64,000 nucleotides of DNA from Entelurus aequoreus (GCF_033978785.1 NC_084743.1:23031922-23095921); one strand, 5' to 3'. Shown: positions 9,575 to 22,325, counted from the stretch's first letter. The notes: generated by a model from the sequence alone, not told the origin. Made by a program: numbers and translations.

Positions 9575-10488
9575 TTGGACTGCCGATATTATCGGCCGAT
9601 AAATGCTTTAAAATGTAATATCGGAAATTATCGGTATCGGTTTCAAAAAGTTAAATGTATGACTTTTTAAAACGCCGCTGTACGGAGTGGTACACGGACG
9701 TAGGGAGAAGTACAGAGCAGTTGCGTCTCCCAGGCATACTACCCAACCCTCCCGATTTTCCCGGGAGACTACCAAATTTCAGTGCCCCTACCGAAAATCT
9801 CCCGGGACAACCATTCTCCCGAATTTCTCCCGATTTCCACCCAGACAATAATATTGGGGGCGTGCCTTAAAGGCACTGTCTTTGCGTGCAGGCCCAGTCA
9901 CATAATATCTACGGCTTTTCACACGCATTGAATGCAATACTTGGTCAACAGCCATACAGGTCACACTGAGGGTGACGGTATAAGCAACTTTAACACTGTT
10001 ACAAATATGCGCCACACTGTGAACCCCCACCAAAACAAGAATGACAAACACATTACGGGAGAACATCCGCACCGTAACACAACATAAACACGGCAGAACA
10101 AATACCCAGAACCCCTTGCAGCACTAATTCTTCCGGGACGCTACAATATACACCCCCCGCTACCCCCTACCCCCCCAACCCCGGCCACCTCAACCTTCTC
10201 ATGCTCTCTCAGGGAGAGCATGTCCCAAATTCCAAGCTGCTGTTTTGAGGCATGTTAAAAAAAAAAAATGCACTTTGTGACTTCAATAATAAATATGGCA
10301 GTGCCATGTTGGCATTTTTTTTCCATAACTTGAGTTGATTTATTTTGTAAAACCTTGTTACATTGTTTAATGCATCCAGCGGGGCATCACAGCAAAATTA
10401 GGCATAATAATGTGTTAATTCCACGACTGTATATATCGGCATCGGTTGATATCGGAATCGGTAATTAAGCCATTATCGGACATCTCTA
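9575..10488 (+). mobile_element. hAT element (TAGAGATGTCCGATAAT family), copy 2, left end truncated
   Basis: Homology to copy 1 starts at TTGGACTGCCGATATT and the right end is GGACATCTCTA. The left TIR is missing. It retains the module at about 9745-9850 (CCCGATTTTCCCGGGAGAC) that copy 1 lost. No TSD can be assigned. Confidence 0.88.
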
Positions 10489-11523
10489 ATAAAAAGTAGA
10501 ACTGATTCATTCAGTCATGAAAAATGCGTATTTTCCAGCAACACATTCATAATTGTTCTCCTTGCACACCCATAATTGTTCTCCTTGCACACCCATCACA
10601 AAGTTAGGGATCAAACACATCTCCTTCCTGCATTTTCTCTGAGCCGTTTCCCCGCCCCTACTTTCCGCAAGTCTCCTTGCCGGACTCTCCTATCACTCTC
10701 AAATCCCCGCTGATCTTTTTGGACTCCCTCTTATTATTCCATCCTGCTGATTTTCTCACACTGAGTGGCGGTGCGGGTACTGGCATCAGGCTTACAGTGG
10801 CTTAGGGACTCTGCCAGTGCATATCACGCCTGTGAGGCAGGGCGAGGAAAAAAAAAAAGGCAATTTGGATGATCTCAATTTTCATTCTTCTACCGAAGAG
10901 GGCTCTGCCAGTCTCTGTGCGTTCTCCTCGCGGCCCTCTCCTCAGACACGTTCTATTTATAAGCACAAAGGGGCCCATGAGGACAACTGCAAAAAAAAGA
11001 TGGCGAAGAGGTGCCACTTGGCATGTCATGTATTTAATCTCGCACACACGCGTGCACTCACGCACAGACACCCACATCGTGCATTGCTCCCTTGTGTCGC
11101 CGCTTTCATTTTCCCTTTTGAAAACTTCTCATTTCTTGTGATCCCCCGTGACATCCGCAGAATGAACGATGAAGAAATCTGGTGAAGAGGTGTGACCTGA
11201 TTTTATGCCAACAGCTTAAATTGGCTTTGACTTGCAATCCAAAGGTCAAAGTCTGCTTCATTTCTTTTACTTTGTGTCTGCCATGAATCCCAGTCTGGAT
11301 TGTTCCCCTTTTATTCATAGCTGTGCCAACATAATGACCAACATTAAAACACAGTAGCACAGTAGGCCTTGGTATTCATTAAAAAACAAAGCAGAGGTCT
11401 TTTTTTAACAAATATATTTAATATTTTTGGCCACTGCTTGAACAGTAACACTGTGTTTGAATATAGGAAAATAAAACACCTTACTTTTATTAATGAGATT
11501 CTTTGGCATGCCACTAGATGCTG
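10489..11523. other. Low-copy intronic sequence
   Basis: No supported exon. A 23-bp direct tandem duplication (ending CTTGCACACC) occupies about 10548-10593. Several frames are open by chance but lack splice signals or recognisable domains. Confidence 0.5.
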
Positions 11524-11645
11524 CTCACTGCTCCCCTCACCTCCCAGCGGAGTGGAACAAGGGGATGGGTCAAATGCAGAGGGTAATTTCACCACACCTA
11601 GTGTGTGTGCGTGCGACTATCAGCGGTACTTTAACTTTAACCATC
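11524..11645 (+). mobile_element. SINE 3'-part fragment
   Basis: The segment with CACTGCTCCCCTCACCTCCC, GATGGGTCAAATGCAGAG and the tail GTACTTTAACTTTAAC is recognised as the 3' part of a common teleost SINE. The tRNA-derived head is absent. This rests on memory of the family. Confidence 0.55.
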
Positions 11646-11813
11646 TTTCAAGGTTATTTTTGTTCTTTCGCTAATATTTACCATCTTTGTTGATTAGCAT
11701 ATCATTTTGGGCATTTCCAGGGAAAAACATATGATTAACTTTGAAGTGGAAAAAAACAAAAACAACAACAAAAAAACAAACAAACAACAAAACAAAAATA
11801 AAAAAAATAAATA

Positions 11814-12655
<842 letters not shown>

Positions 12656-13113
12656 AATTTTTATTTGTTTTATTTATTTATATTTTTTTCCAATATTTCT
12701 TTTAACAATTAACAGTAAATTAATGTTATTTTTTAAATACAGATACACATTCTTGGCCAATTAAGCTGATTCAGATTACATAAAGATGTTTGATCCATGT
12801 CAACATCGTCACAGGACTGCAATCTATTTGTGTTTGTTCTTTAGTAATGTAAATTTCTACAACGCAAAGAAAGCAACTGACTCAAATAGATGCACAATCT
12901 TGATGCTGATATAATGTATATTCTATGTATAATTTTCTTTTGACATGCAACTGATTATTAGCATTAGTGATTTAAACTTCGTAATTTCAACACCTTCAAA
13001 TTTGTCAAAAAAACAAAACAACGACAACTAAGACGCACGTTTCAATCAAACAGCTGGAGCGTAATTAGTACAATACTTACACTTTGTAGGGCGCAACAAA
13101 AAACAAAACACAC
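12656..13113. other. Low-copy intronic sequence
   Basis: AT-rich; nothing recognised on either strand. Confidence 0.5.
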
Positions 13114-13988
13114 TAGGGTTGTACGGTTGTGGAAGGGGATTGTGATCAGCGCGCTGCAGGAGTAAAGGTCAACACCTCTGTCCATGGTGCTGAAAACAGA
13201 GCGCCATCAGACGGGGGTGTGGCATGTGCTGACGGCGAGACACAGCTGGCAGATGATTAGTTTGCAAAGGTGGTACGTGTTAAACTAATCATCTGTTGTC
13301 TTTAACAGTGAGCGGCCGGGTGCAGGAGGAGGAGGAGGATTGGAGCGACTGAAAAGTCAACAAAAGTACATATTGGAGAACTGCAAAAACCATATTAAAC
13401 CCTGTCAACTCTGCGCAACTGGCTTCCAGTGTGAATCTGTGGGACTGTAAGTAGAAAAAGCTTACAACGGTATACCGGTACTATTAAAGTACCGCGGTTG
13501 TAATAAACCCATGAAATATGTCCCTGGACATAGGAGAACTTTAATTACGAACAATGTATGATCCTGTAACAACTTGGTTTCCAAATTGATAGCAAAATTT
13601 GTAGTATCACCCAAAACTAATGTAAAGTAACAAACAACAGAAGAATAAGTGATTATAACATTTTAACAGAAGTGTAGGTAGAACATGTTAAAACAGAAAG
13701 TGAGCAGATATTAACAGTGAATGAACAAGTACATTAATAACCCATCATAATTTTGACAATAATAATAGAACAAAAAAATGACAACATGTTACCTCATACG
13801 TCAGAATAGGAGCCTTTGTTTGCTTACTAATAAAATAGAAATTGACAAATATCTTCTTTCAAGCAACGCATGTTTAATGTATCATAAGATTTTCTGTTAA
13901 AATGAAGTCAAAAATAACATTTTGTTGTGGTCCCCTTTATTTTGAAAATTATCGAAAAGTATCGTTTCTTGGTATCGGGACAACCCTA
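13114..13988 (+). mobile_element. hAT-like element (TAGGGTTGTACGG family) carrying a solo LTR
   Basis: The left end TAGGGTTGTACGG and the right end GGGACAACCCTA are inverted, and the interior has TACCGGTACTATTAAAGTACC and GGTATCGG motifs. The flanking 8-mers (AAACACAC and CAACCCAC) match only partly, so the TSD is eroded. An LTR is inserted 14 bp from the left end. Confidence 0.75.
13128..13466 (+). mobile_element. Solo LTR with 5-bp TSD
   Basis: The 339-bp unit starts TGTGGAAGGGG and ends CTTACA (TG...CA). ACGGT is present on both sides (13123-13127 and 13467-13471), and removing the unit restores GTACGGTATACC of the host hAT element. It contains GTTAAACTAATCATCTG, shared with the copy at 62437-62771. 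A solo LTR is the usual product of recombination between two LTRs. Confidence 0.85.
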
Positions 13989-14735
13989 CAACCCACCATA
14001 AACCGGAGCTGGGCAAATATTTTGACTGGGGGGGCACATTGAGAGAAAAAAATGTGTCTAGGGGGGCCAAGGTGTATGTGTGTATAAATTATATGTACAC
14101 ATTTAGCTGTACAATATGTGTGTTGGGGTCCCTTTTTTTTCAGGAACACAAATACCAAAAGTCACAATGTCCGATAGAGTTCTAAAAAAGTTATGACAGA
14201 CCGCCTCAAAAAAATATGATGGAATTTTACAGTTTTTTTACTGAATGGTACACCCAAAACGTATATGAAAATAAAGAAAGTGGGATTTGTAATATTAACT
14301 ATGAACAATAAAACACTGAATATTAACAACATATGGACGTCGCTCCTCTTCTACTTCTCAGACCAGCTCCTCCATAGACATCGTTTACAATCAAGCAAAA
14401 CACAACAAAAATGTAAAAAAACAGCAAAATATCAATGCAAAGTGTAATAAACACCTACAATATAATATATTATCACATAAAAATCTGCTTCCGCATCTTT
14501 TTCTGACACGCGTTTCAGGCTGGCTGTTCTGAAAACAAACCCCGCCCCCTCTATTTAGTTCCTTGTCTTAACTGCTGTGACGTAGATTACCGTAATAACT
14601 CCTATAACACCCGAAAGCGCAGATTTCAACCATTGAAATACTTTCTATAGTTCAAGACTTACGGTTATTTAAAAAACAGCACTGCACGTCATAATGTTGG
14701 CTACAGTTTTGATGTTAAAGGTCTATTATGTAGAA

Positions 14736-15815
14736 CAGGGGTGTCCAAAGTGCGGCCCACAGGTAATTTTTTAACGGCCCCACGGCACATTCTAAAAATA
14801 CTATTAAAAAAACAAAAAAAACATAAAAAGTGGTATAAAAGAGCCAACAGGTGAAATGTAACAAAAAAATGTTGCAATTTTGACTCTAATAACACAAAGC
14901 TGCCATGCAGGCTGTTTCTTTCTTTAAAAAATAATAATGAATCAAAATCAATGTTATTATGAATTATTGACCTATCCAAGGCTCCAATTACGTCACATTA
15001 AATATTGCACTTTGAGATATTCTTTGGGGGAAAATGTTGCATATTTTGTATTTGCCATATAAAAAACTAAGCTGTTTTTTTTAAAAAAAGGGCCTAAAAC
15101 GAACAAACAAAAAACATAAACAACAATACAACTTATAATTGATGGATAGATCTGAAGTTGATCTCGAGATTATTGTGTTAAAAGTAAACAGTTAAAAAAA
15201 CATTATCATTTATTTTTTAACACTTTAATGAGTAGGACCCTTTTGGATCCCCAATAATTTTTGTGTGATTTGTTTTTAAGTGTCATTGCTAAAAAAAAAA
15301 GATAATTAATTAAAATCAATGTTGTTATGAGTTATTGACCTTTTTAAGGCTCCAGTTATTATATAATCTCAAATATTCCACTTAAAAATTTTAATTGGGT
15401 GAAAATATTACATATTTTCTGTTTTTCCATTAAAAAACAGGGTTTTCTTTGACCAAAAGAGCATACGACTTAAATCTTTAATAACGTTATATTGACAGAT
15501 AGACCTAATGTTGATCTAGAGATTTAAACCTTGAATAATAATACAAATAATAATACTGAATAATGACACTTTTTATATTTTTTTTACCAAAACCATTCAG
15601 GGTCCCCGTGATCAAGCCTGAGTGGAGGCCTAAATGTATATTTTTTATACATATATTGTATTGGTTTCCATCCATCCATCCATCTTCTTCCGCTTATCCG
15701 AGGTCGGGTCGCGGGAGCAGTATTGGTTTTTAAAATAAAAAATGTCAAAATGGCCCCCGCTTGCTTTGATTTTTCAGTGTGCGGCCCTCAGTGGAAAAAA
15801 GTTTGGACACCCCTG
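14736..15815 (+). mobile_element. hAT non-autonomous element (CAGGGGTGTCCAAA family), copy 1
   Basis: Ends are CAGGGGTGTCCAAAG and TTTGGACACCCCTG. ATGTAGAA is duplicated exactly at 14728-14735 and 15816-15823. A 53-bp SINE tail has inserted at 15668-15720. Other copies are 20639-21539 and the broken 45908-47640. Confidence 0.93.
15668..15720 (-). mobile_element. 53-bp 5'-truncated SINE tail with TSD
   Basis: A CCATCCATCC run is followed by TTCTTCCGCTTATCCGAGG and ends GGGAGCAG. TATTGGTTT occurs on both sides (15659-15667 and 15721-15729). This is the 3' end of the SINE family seen at 17492-17868, integrated in reverse orientation. Confidence 0.8.
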
Positions 15816-15887
15816 ATGTAGAACGTCCAGAGGGCCGGATTGAAAATCTTAATGGGGCGCGTGTGGCCCGCGGGCCGTATTTTGCCG

Positions 15888-16169
15888 AAATCTGCCATAA
15901 ACTATCCATTACTGCCATCTAATGTCTTGGACTTGCAGCTGCAATTACAGCTTAGGGTCATAACCTGCAAATAATACTGAGTGATGTGATAATGAAACAA
16001 GATATGACAGCTGGACAGCAGTCATTATAATCAGCTCATTTTTAAATGTTGTAATAAAAAATGAGATTTTATTAACAAAAAAAAAAAAATTCATCAACAT
16101 GCACAAAAGTACCGAAAATTGCTACTTCTGAGTAAAAATAAACGGTACTATATTATGATACTTTTACAG
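15888..16169. other. Low-copy sequence
   Basis: AT-rich, poly-A at 16077-16088; no feature recognised. Confidence 0.5.
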
Positions 16170-16711
16170 ATTAGTACAACAATGGCAGAAGGACTCCCAA
16201 AAGAAGACGCTCTGATATATCCACTAATGACTAATATTGTTCAAGGTAGAATTTCAATGCTTAAAGTTCTGCAGAATTGCCTTTTGTGGTCTCATTCTCA
16301 AGGTCTCTTCCTCCAAACATTGTTTCTGATTTCGGCAGAGTAGAGCAGAGAAACAAAGTGCTGTTAAAAATAGCAATGCACTTCCTGAGACCTTAATTGG
16401 CCGTTAAGTGCAACAACAGTTTTCTTGTAGATTAATGTGGCATTTGAACATTCATTCCCACATTGTTGTTTTCAAATGTGCAAACACCTTTGCCCGCCTA
16501 ACTGGAGCTGCCTTGAAATGAGAACATGCAGACATCGAAAACTCTACAAACGCAGAGGAGAACAAACTTTTAGACTTGAGGGCCGCATTGGACTAAAAGA
16601 AATGTGCCTGGGGGCCGAAAGCATATGGAGTAACAATACATGTAGCCTATAAATACCTGTATATATGTGTACATATTATATTAATATAATGGATATATAA
16701 TTAATAATATA
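16170..16711. repeat. Unit 1 of a local triplication
   Basis: The block recurs at 18735-20256 (unit 2, with a hAT insertion) and partly at 20610-21782 (unit 3, with another hAT insertion). Each unit ends at the terminus of a Tc1-like element of the AAACCAGTGAAGTTG family. A 53-codon frame starting MAEGLPKEDA at 16182 stays open in units 1 and 2 but shows no sign of purifying selection. Confidence 0.85.
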
Positions 16712-17032
16712 CAAAACCCCAAACCAGTGAAGTTGACACGTTGAGTAAATGGTAAATAAAATCAGAATGCAATTATTTGCAAATCCTTTTCAACTTATAT
16801 TCAATTGAATAGACTGCAAACACAAGATATTTAATGTTCGAACTGAGAAAGTTATTTTTTATTGTTTTGCAAATAATCATTAACTTAAAATTTAATGGCA
16901 GCAACACATTTCAAAAAAGTTGGCACAGGGGCATTTTTACCACAGTTTTACATAGCCTTTCCTTTTAACAACACTCAGTAAACGTTTGGGAACTGAGAAG
17001 ACCAATTTTTGAGGCTTTTCAGGTGGAATTAT

Positions 17033-18356
17033 TTACCATTTTTGCTTGATGTACAGCTTAAGTTGTTCAACAGTCCGGGATCTCAGTTGTGGTATTTTAG
17101 GCTTCATAATGCGCCACACATTTTCAATGGGAGACAGTCCTGGACTACAGGCAGGCCAGTCTAGTACCCGCACTCTTTTACTATGAAGCCACGCTGTTGT
17201 AACACGTGGCTTGGCATTGGCTTGCTGAAATAAGCAGGGGCGTCCATGATAACGTTGCTTGGATGGCAACATATGTTGCTCCAAAACCTGTATGTACCTT
17301 TCATCATTAATGGCGCCTTCACAGATGTGTAAGTTACCCATGCCTTGGGCACTAATACACCCCCATACCATCACACATGCTGGCTTTTAAACTTTGCACC
17401 TATAACAGTTCGGATGGTTCTTTTCCTCTTTGGTCCGAAGGACACGACGTCCACAGTTTCCAAAAACAATTTTAAATATGGACTCGTCAGATAACGAGTC
17501 CATATTAACGGTGGCACAGGGGTTAGTGCATGTGCCTCACAATACGAAGGTCCTGAGTAGTCCTGAGTTCAATCCCGGGCTCGGGATCATTCTGTGTGGA
17601 GTTTTCATGTTCTCCCCGTGACTGCCGGGTACTCCGGCTTCCTCCCACTGCCAAAAACATGCACCTGGGGATAGGTTGATTGGCAACACTAAATTGGCCC
17701 TAGTGTGTGAATGTGAGTGTGAATGTTGTCTGTCTATCTGTGTTGGCCCTGCGATGAGGTGGCGACTTGTCCAGGGTATACCCCGCTTTCCGCCCGAATG
17801 CAGCTGAGATAGGCTCCAACACCCCCCGCGACCCCAAAAGAGACAAGCGGTAGAAAATGGATGGATGGATGGACTCGTCAGACCAGAGAACACTTTTTCA
17901 CTTTGCATCAGTCCATCTTAGATGAGCTCGGGCCCAACGAAACCGGTTGCGTTTCTGGGTGTTGTTGATAAATGGCTTTAACCTTGCATAGTAGAGTTTT
18001 AACTTGCACTTACAGATGTAGCGACAAACTGTAGCTACTGACAGTGGGTTTTCTGAAGTGTTCCTGAGCCCATGTGGTGATATCCATTACACACTGATGT
18101 CGGTTTTTGATGCTCAGCCTTGCCGCTTACGTGCAGCGATTTCTCCATATTCTCTGAAAATTTTGATGATATTACCAACCGTAGATGGTGAAATCCTTAA
18201 ATTCCTTGCAATATCTCGTTGAGAAATGTTGTTCTTAAACTGTTTGACAATTTGCTCACGCATTTGTTCACAAAGTGGTGACCCTCGCCCCATCCTTGTT
18301 TGTGAATGACCGAGCATTTCATGGAAGCTGCTTTTACACCCAATCATGGCACCCAC
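17033..18356 (-). pseudogene. Tc1/mariner transposase pseudogene
   Basis: The N-terminal part (18356 downwards) reads MGRGSPLCEQMREQIVKQF and a helix-turn-helix SQRDIARNLRISPSTVGNII that would bind the TIR. The catalytic C-terminal part at 17374-17033 has VWGCISAQGMGN, then FQQANAKPR where the family has QQDNAKPH, then WPACSPGLSPIENVW with the Glu kept. The second catalytic Asp is thus replaced by Ala and the conserved Asp of SPDLSP by Gly. Stops, frameshifts and a SINE separate the two halves. The enzyme would cut and paste the element at TA sites; this copy is inactive. Confidence 0.88.
17492..17868 (+). mobile_element. tRNA-derived SINE with 14-bp TSD inside the transposase pseudogene
   Basis: ATGGACTCGTCAGA is duplicated exactly at 17478-17491 and 17869-17882. 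The head has box-A-like GGTTAGTGCATGTG and box-B-like GAGTTCAATCCC, the body reads GTTCTCCCCGTG and CCAAAAACATGCA, and the tail is ATGG repeats. The long TSD shows LINE-mediated target-primed integration. This family is very common in fishes. Confidence 0.88.
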
Positions 18357-18734
18357 CTGTTCCCAATTAGCCTGTTCACCTGTGGGATGTTTTAAATAAG
18401 TGTTTGATGAGCATTACTCAACTTTGTTGCCACTTGTGCCAGCTTTTTTGAAACACGTTGCAGGCATCAAATTCCAAATGAGCTAATATTTGCAAAAAAA
18501 ACAAAGTTTTTTTAGTTCGAACGTTAAGTATCTTGTATTTGTAGTGTATTCAATTGAATATAAGTGGGAAAGGATTTGCAAATCATTGTATTCTGTTTAT
18601 ATACACGATTTACACAACGTGTCAACTTCACTGGTTTTGGGTTTGTACATCGGCTATGCCCTATTATGCCCTTATTATTTTGTACTGTAGAAAGACTCAT
18701 ACGAGAATACAACAATAAAATAAAAAAATGACAA

Positions 18735-20256
18735 ATTAGTACAACAATGGCAGAAGGACTCCCAAAAGAAGATGCTCTGATATATCCACTAATGACTAAT
18801 ATTGTTCAAGGTAGAATTTCAATGCTTAAAATTCTGCAGGATTGCCTTTTGTGGTCTCATTCTCAAGGTCTCTTCCTCCAAACATCGTTTCTGATGTCGG
18901 CAGAGTAAAGCAGAGAAACAAAGTGCTGTTAAAAATAGCAATGCACTTCCTGAGACCTTAATTGGCCGTTAAGCGCAACAACAGTTTTCTTGTAGATTAA
19001 TGTGGCATTTGAACATTCATTCCCACATTGTTGTTGTCAAATGTGCAACACCTTTGCCCGCCTAACTGGAGCTGCCTTGGGGCCGAAAGCATATAGAGCA
19101 GGGGTCACCAACGCGGTGCCCGCGGGCACCAGGTAGCCCGTTAGGACCAGATGAGTAGCCCGCTGGCCTGTTCTAAAAATAGCTCAAATAGCAGCACTTA
19201 CCAGTGAGCTGCCTCTATTTTTTTAAATTTTATTTATTTACTAGCAAGCTGGTCTCGCTTTTCCGACATTTTTAATTCTAAGAGAGACAAAACTCAAATA
19301 GAATTTGAAAATCCAAGAAAATATTTTAAAGACTTGGTCTTCACTTGTTTAAATAAATTCATTAATTATTTTACTTTGCTTCTTATAACTTTCAGAAAGA
19401 CAATTTTAGAGAAAAAATACAACCTTAAAAATGATTTCAAGATTTTAAAACACATATACCTTTTTACCTTTCAAATTCCTTCCTCTTCTTTCCTGACAAT
19501 TTAAATCAATGTTCAAGTAAATAAACATTTTTTATTGTAAAGAATAATAAATACATTTTAATGTAATTCTTCATTTTAGCTTCTGTTTTTTCGACGAAGG
19601 ATATTTGTGAAATATTTCTTCAAACTTATTATGATTAAAATTCAAAAAAATTATTCTGGCAAATCTAGAAAATCTGTAGAATCAAATTTAAATCTTATTT
19701 CAAAGTCTTTTGAATTTCTTTTAAAATTTTTGTTCTGGAAAATCTAGAAGAAATAATGATTTGTCTTTGTTAGAAATATAGCTTGGTCCAATTTGTTATA
19801 TATTCTAACAAAGTGCAGATTGGATTTTAACCTATTTAAAACATGTCATCAAAATTCTAAAATTAATCTTAATCAGGAAAAATTACGAATGATGTTCCAT
19901 AAATTATTTTTTAAATTTTTTCAAAAAGATTCCAATTAGCTAGTTTTTCTCTTCTTTTTCTCGGTTGAGTCGAAATTGAAGATAAAATATGTTTCAAAAT
20001 TTAATCGTGTTTTTTCCTCTTTTAAACCGTTCAACTAAGTGTAAATATCATTAATTATTAATAATAACATAGTTAAAAGTAAATTGAGCAAATTGGCTAT
20101 TTCTGGCAATTTATTTAAGTGTGTATCAAACTGGTAGCCCTTCGCATTAATCAGTACCCAAGAAGTAGCTCTTGGTTTCAAAAAGGTTGGTGACCCCTGA
20201 TATAGAGTAACAATACATGTAACCTATACATACCTGTATATATGATTAATAGTATA
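18735..20256. repeat. Unit 2 of the local triplication (contains a hAT insertion)
   Basis: 18735-19090 is about 95 percent identical by eye to 16170-16525; the unit resumes after the hAT element at 20200 and ends at the Tc1-like terminus near 20257. Confidence 0.85.
19099..20199 (+). mobile_element. hAT non-autonomous element (CAGGGGTCACCAAC family), copy 1
   Basis: Ends are CAGGGGTCACCAACG and GGTTGGTGACCCCTG. ATATAGAG is duplicated exactly at 19091-19098 and 20200-20207. The GC-rich left end (GCGGGCACC) contrasts with the A/T-rich body. The second copy is 48239-49348 in reverse orientation. Confidence 0.95.
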
Positions 20257-20609
20257 CACAACCCAAAAACCAGTGAAGTTGGCACGTTGTGTAAATGGTA
20301 AATAAAAACAGAATACAATGATTTGCAAATTATTTTCAACCTATATTCAATTGAATAGACTGCAAAGACAAGATATTTAATGTTCGAACTGGTAAACTGT
20401 TATTTTTTGCAAATATTAGCACATTTGGAATTTGATGACTGCAACATGTTTCAAAAAAGCTGGCGTAAGTGGCAAAAAAGACTGCGAAAGTTGAGGAATG
20501 CTCATCAAACACTTATTGGGAACATCCCACAGGCGAACAGGCTCATTGGGAACAGGTGGGTGCCATGATTGGGTGCAAAAGCAGCTTCCATGAAATGCTC
20601 AGTCATTCG
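20257..20609 (+). mobile_element. Tc1-like terminal fragment (AAACCAGTGAAGTTG family)
   Basis: It begins with the TIR and runs to CATGAAATGCTCAGTCATTC just upstream of where the transposase ATG would lie, then stops abruptly at unit 3 of the triplication. Confidence 0.85.
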
Positions 20610-21782
20610 TTAACTGCAACATCAGTTTTCGTGTAGATCAGGGGTGTCCAAACTTTTTCCACTGAGGGCCGTACACGGAAAAATTTAAGCATGCGGGGGC
20701 CATTTTGATATTTTTCATTTTCAAACCTTAACAAAATATATGGATTTATTTATTTTTTTTAACCTTTAGGGCTCCCGGGGACTATAAAGGGTCTCAGTCA
20801 TTAAACTGTTAAAAAGAAGTCAAATTATTATTATTTTTTATTTAACGCTTACAGTAAATCTCTATATCAACTTGAGGTTGATATAAAGTAAAAAAAAAAA
20901 AGGTTTTCTGTCAAAGACAGTATTTAGTAATTAGAGCCTTAAAAGATCAATAATGCAGGACACCATTGATTTTAAGTCTTTAATATTTTTGAGTAATCAC
21001 AGTGAAAAGTTAAAAAAAATCCTACTAAATATATTTGGGATCCAAAAGGTCCCCCACTCATGAAGTGATACATTTTCATTAGTTTTTTTTAGTTATAACA
21101 CTTAAGTTACGAGATCAACTTCAGATATATCTGTCGATTTTACGTTTGAACCACTATTTTGTTTGTTTTATGCTCTTTTGTCAAATGGCAACCACACAAT
21201 ATATGCAATATTTTTTCCACAAAAAACATTTTAAAGTGATATTTTTTAAGTAATAATTCATTATAACATAGATTTTTAGTCTTTTTTTTTTTTTTTTTTA
21301 GCAATGGCAAAAAGAAAAATAAACAAAGACAAAAGAAAAAAAAACAGCCTGCATGGCAGCTTTGTGTCAACATTGCAACTTTTTCTTGTTAGATTTCACC
21401 TCATTCCACTTTTTTTAAATGTTTTTTTAAATTGTTGCAATATTATAAATTTTGCAATTTTTGCAGAATGTGTGGCGGGCCGGTAAACAATTAGCTGCGG
21501 GCCGCAAATGGCCCCCGGGCCGCACTTTGAACACCCCTGGTGTAGATTAATGTGGCATTTGAACATTAATTCCCACATTGTTGTTGTGAAATGTGCAACA
21601 CTTTTACCCGCCTAACTGGAGCGTCGTTGAAATGAGAATATACAGTCATCGAAAACTCTACAAACACAGGGGAGACCAAACTTTTAGACTTGGGGGCCAC
21701 ATTGGACTAAAAAAAATGTGTCTGGGGGCCGAATGCATACAGAGTAACAATACATATAGCCTATACATACATACCGGTATAT
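20610..21782. repeat. Unit 3 of the local triplication (contains a hAT insertion)
   Basis: It starts with GTTAACTGCAACATCAG, equivalent to unit 1 near 16404, and after the hAT insertion continues from 21540 collinear with 16430-16700. Confidence 0.8.
20639..21539 (-). mobile_element. hAT non-autonomous element (CAGGGGTGTCCAAA family), copy 2
   Basis: Ends are CAGGGGTGTCCAAACTTT and TTTGAACACCCCTG. GTGTAGAT is duplicated exactly at 20631-20638 and 21540-21547. Orientation is opposite to copy 1. Confidence 0.95.
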
Positions 21783-22115
21783 ACAAAATCCAAAACCAGT
21801 GAAGTTGGTACGTTGTGTAATTTGTAAATAAAACCAGAATACAATGATTTGCAAATCCTTTTCATCTTATATTCAATTGAATAGACTGCAAAGACAAGAT
21901 ATTTAATGTTCGAACTGAGAAACACAATTTTTTTTTGCAAATAATCATTAACTTAGAATTTAATGGCAGCAACACATTGCAAAAAAGTTGGCACAGGGGG
22001 ATTTTTACCACTGTGTTACATGGCCTTTCATTTTAACAACACTCAGTAAATGTTTGGGAACTGAGGAGACCAATTTTTTAAGGTTTTCCGGTGGAATTAT
22101 TTTCCATTCTTCCGT
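21783..22115 (-). mobile_element. Tc1-like terminal fragment (AAACCAGTGAAGTTG family)
   Basis: The TIR and subterminal region match 16712-17040 and stop near CCATTCTTCCG, before the catalytic coding part. Confidence 0.85.
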
Positions 22116-22325
22116 GTTTTATTTACCTGCATTCAAAACTTTTTATAACGTTACATTGGCCACAATTTTAAATATGTTAAATAAAACCTCTGCCTTGTTT
22201 TTAATGTATACTCGGGCCTACTACGCTACTGTATTTGTAATGCCGATCAATATGGCGGTTCTCTGGGAAGCACTGGAATAAAATATTGTGAAATACACTT
22301 AAAAATCTAAATACATTTTAACCTC
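22116..22325. other. Spacer, nothing recognised
   Basis: AT-rich sequence without repeats visible elsewhere in the window. Confidence 0.4.

Larger units (their letters stand above)
14004..15887 (+). mobile_element. hAT-like element hosting a second hAT
   Basis: The left part reads GGAGCTGGGCAAATATTTTG and the right part ends GCGGGCCGTATTTTGCC, a pairing known from fish hAT elements. It is interrupted by the insertion at 14736-15815 whose TSD lies within it. The exact ends are eroded. Confidence 0.6.
16712..18645 (-). mobile_element. Near full-length Tc1/mariner-like transposon with broken transposase
   Basis: The left end CAAAACCCCAAACCAGTGAA and the right end (ACTGGTTTTGGGTTTG) are inverted and flanked by TA on both sides (16710-16711, 18646-18647). 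Subterminal regions repeat ATTCAATTGAATAGA. The transposase runs on the minus strand. A SINE has inserted at 17492-17868. Fragments of the family lie at 20257, 21783 and 43194. Confidence 0.92.

Noticed and set aside
16182..16343. 53-codon ORF MAEGLPKEDALIYP, open also in the duplicate at 18747-18908
   Set aside because: Four of the five differences noted between the copies change the amino acid, there is no domain, and unit 3 lacks it. It looks like chance openness in a young duplicate.
17537..17908. 123-codon minus-strand ORF
   Set aside because: It lies across the SINE and its target duplication and is composed of SINE sequence read backwards.
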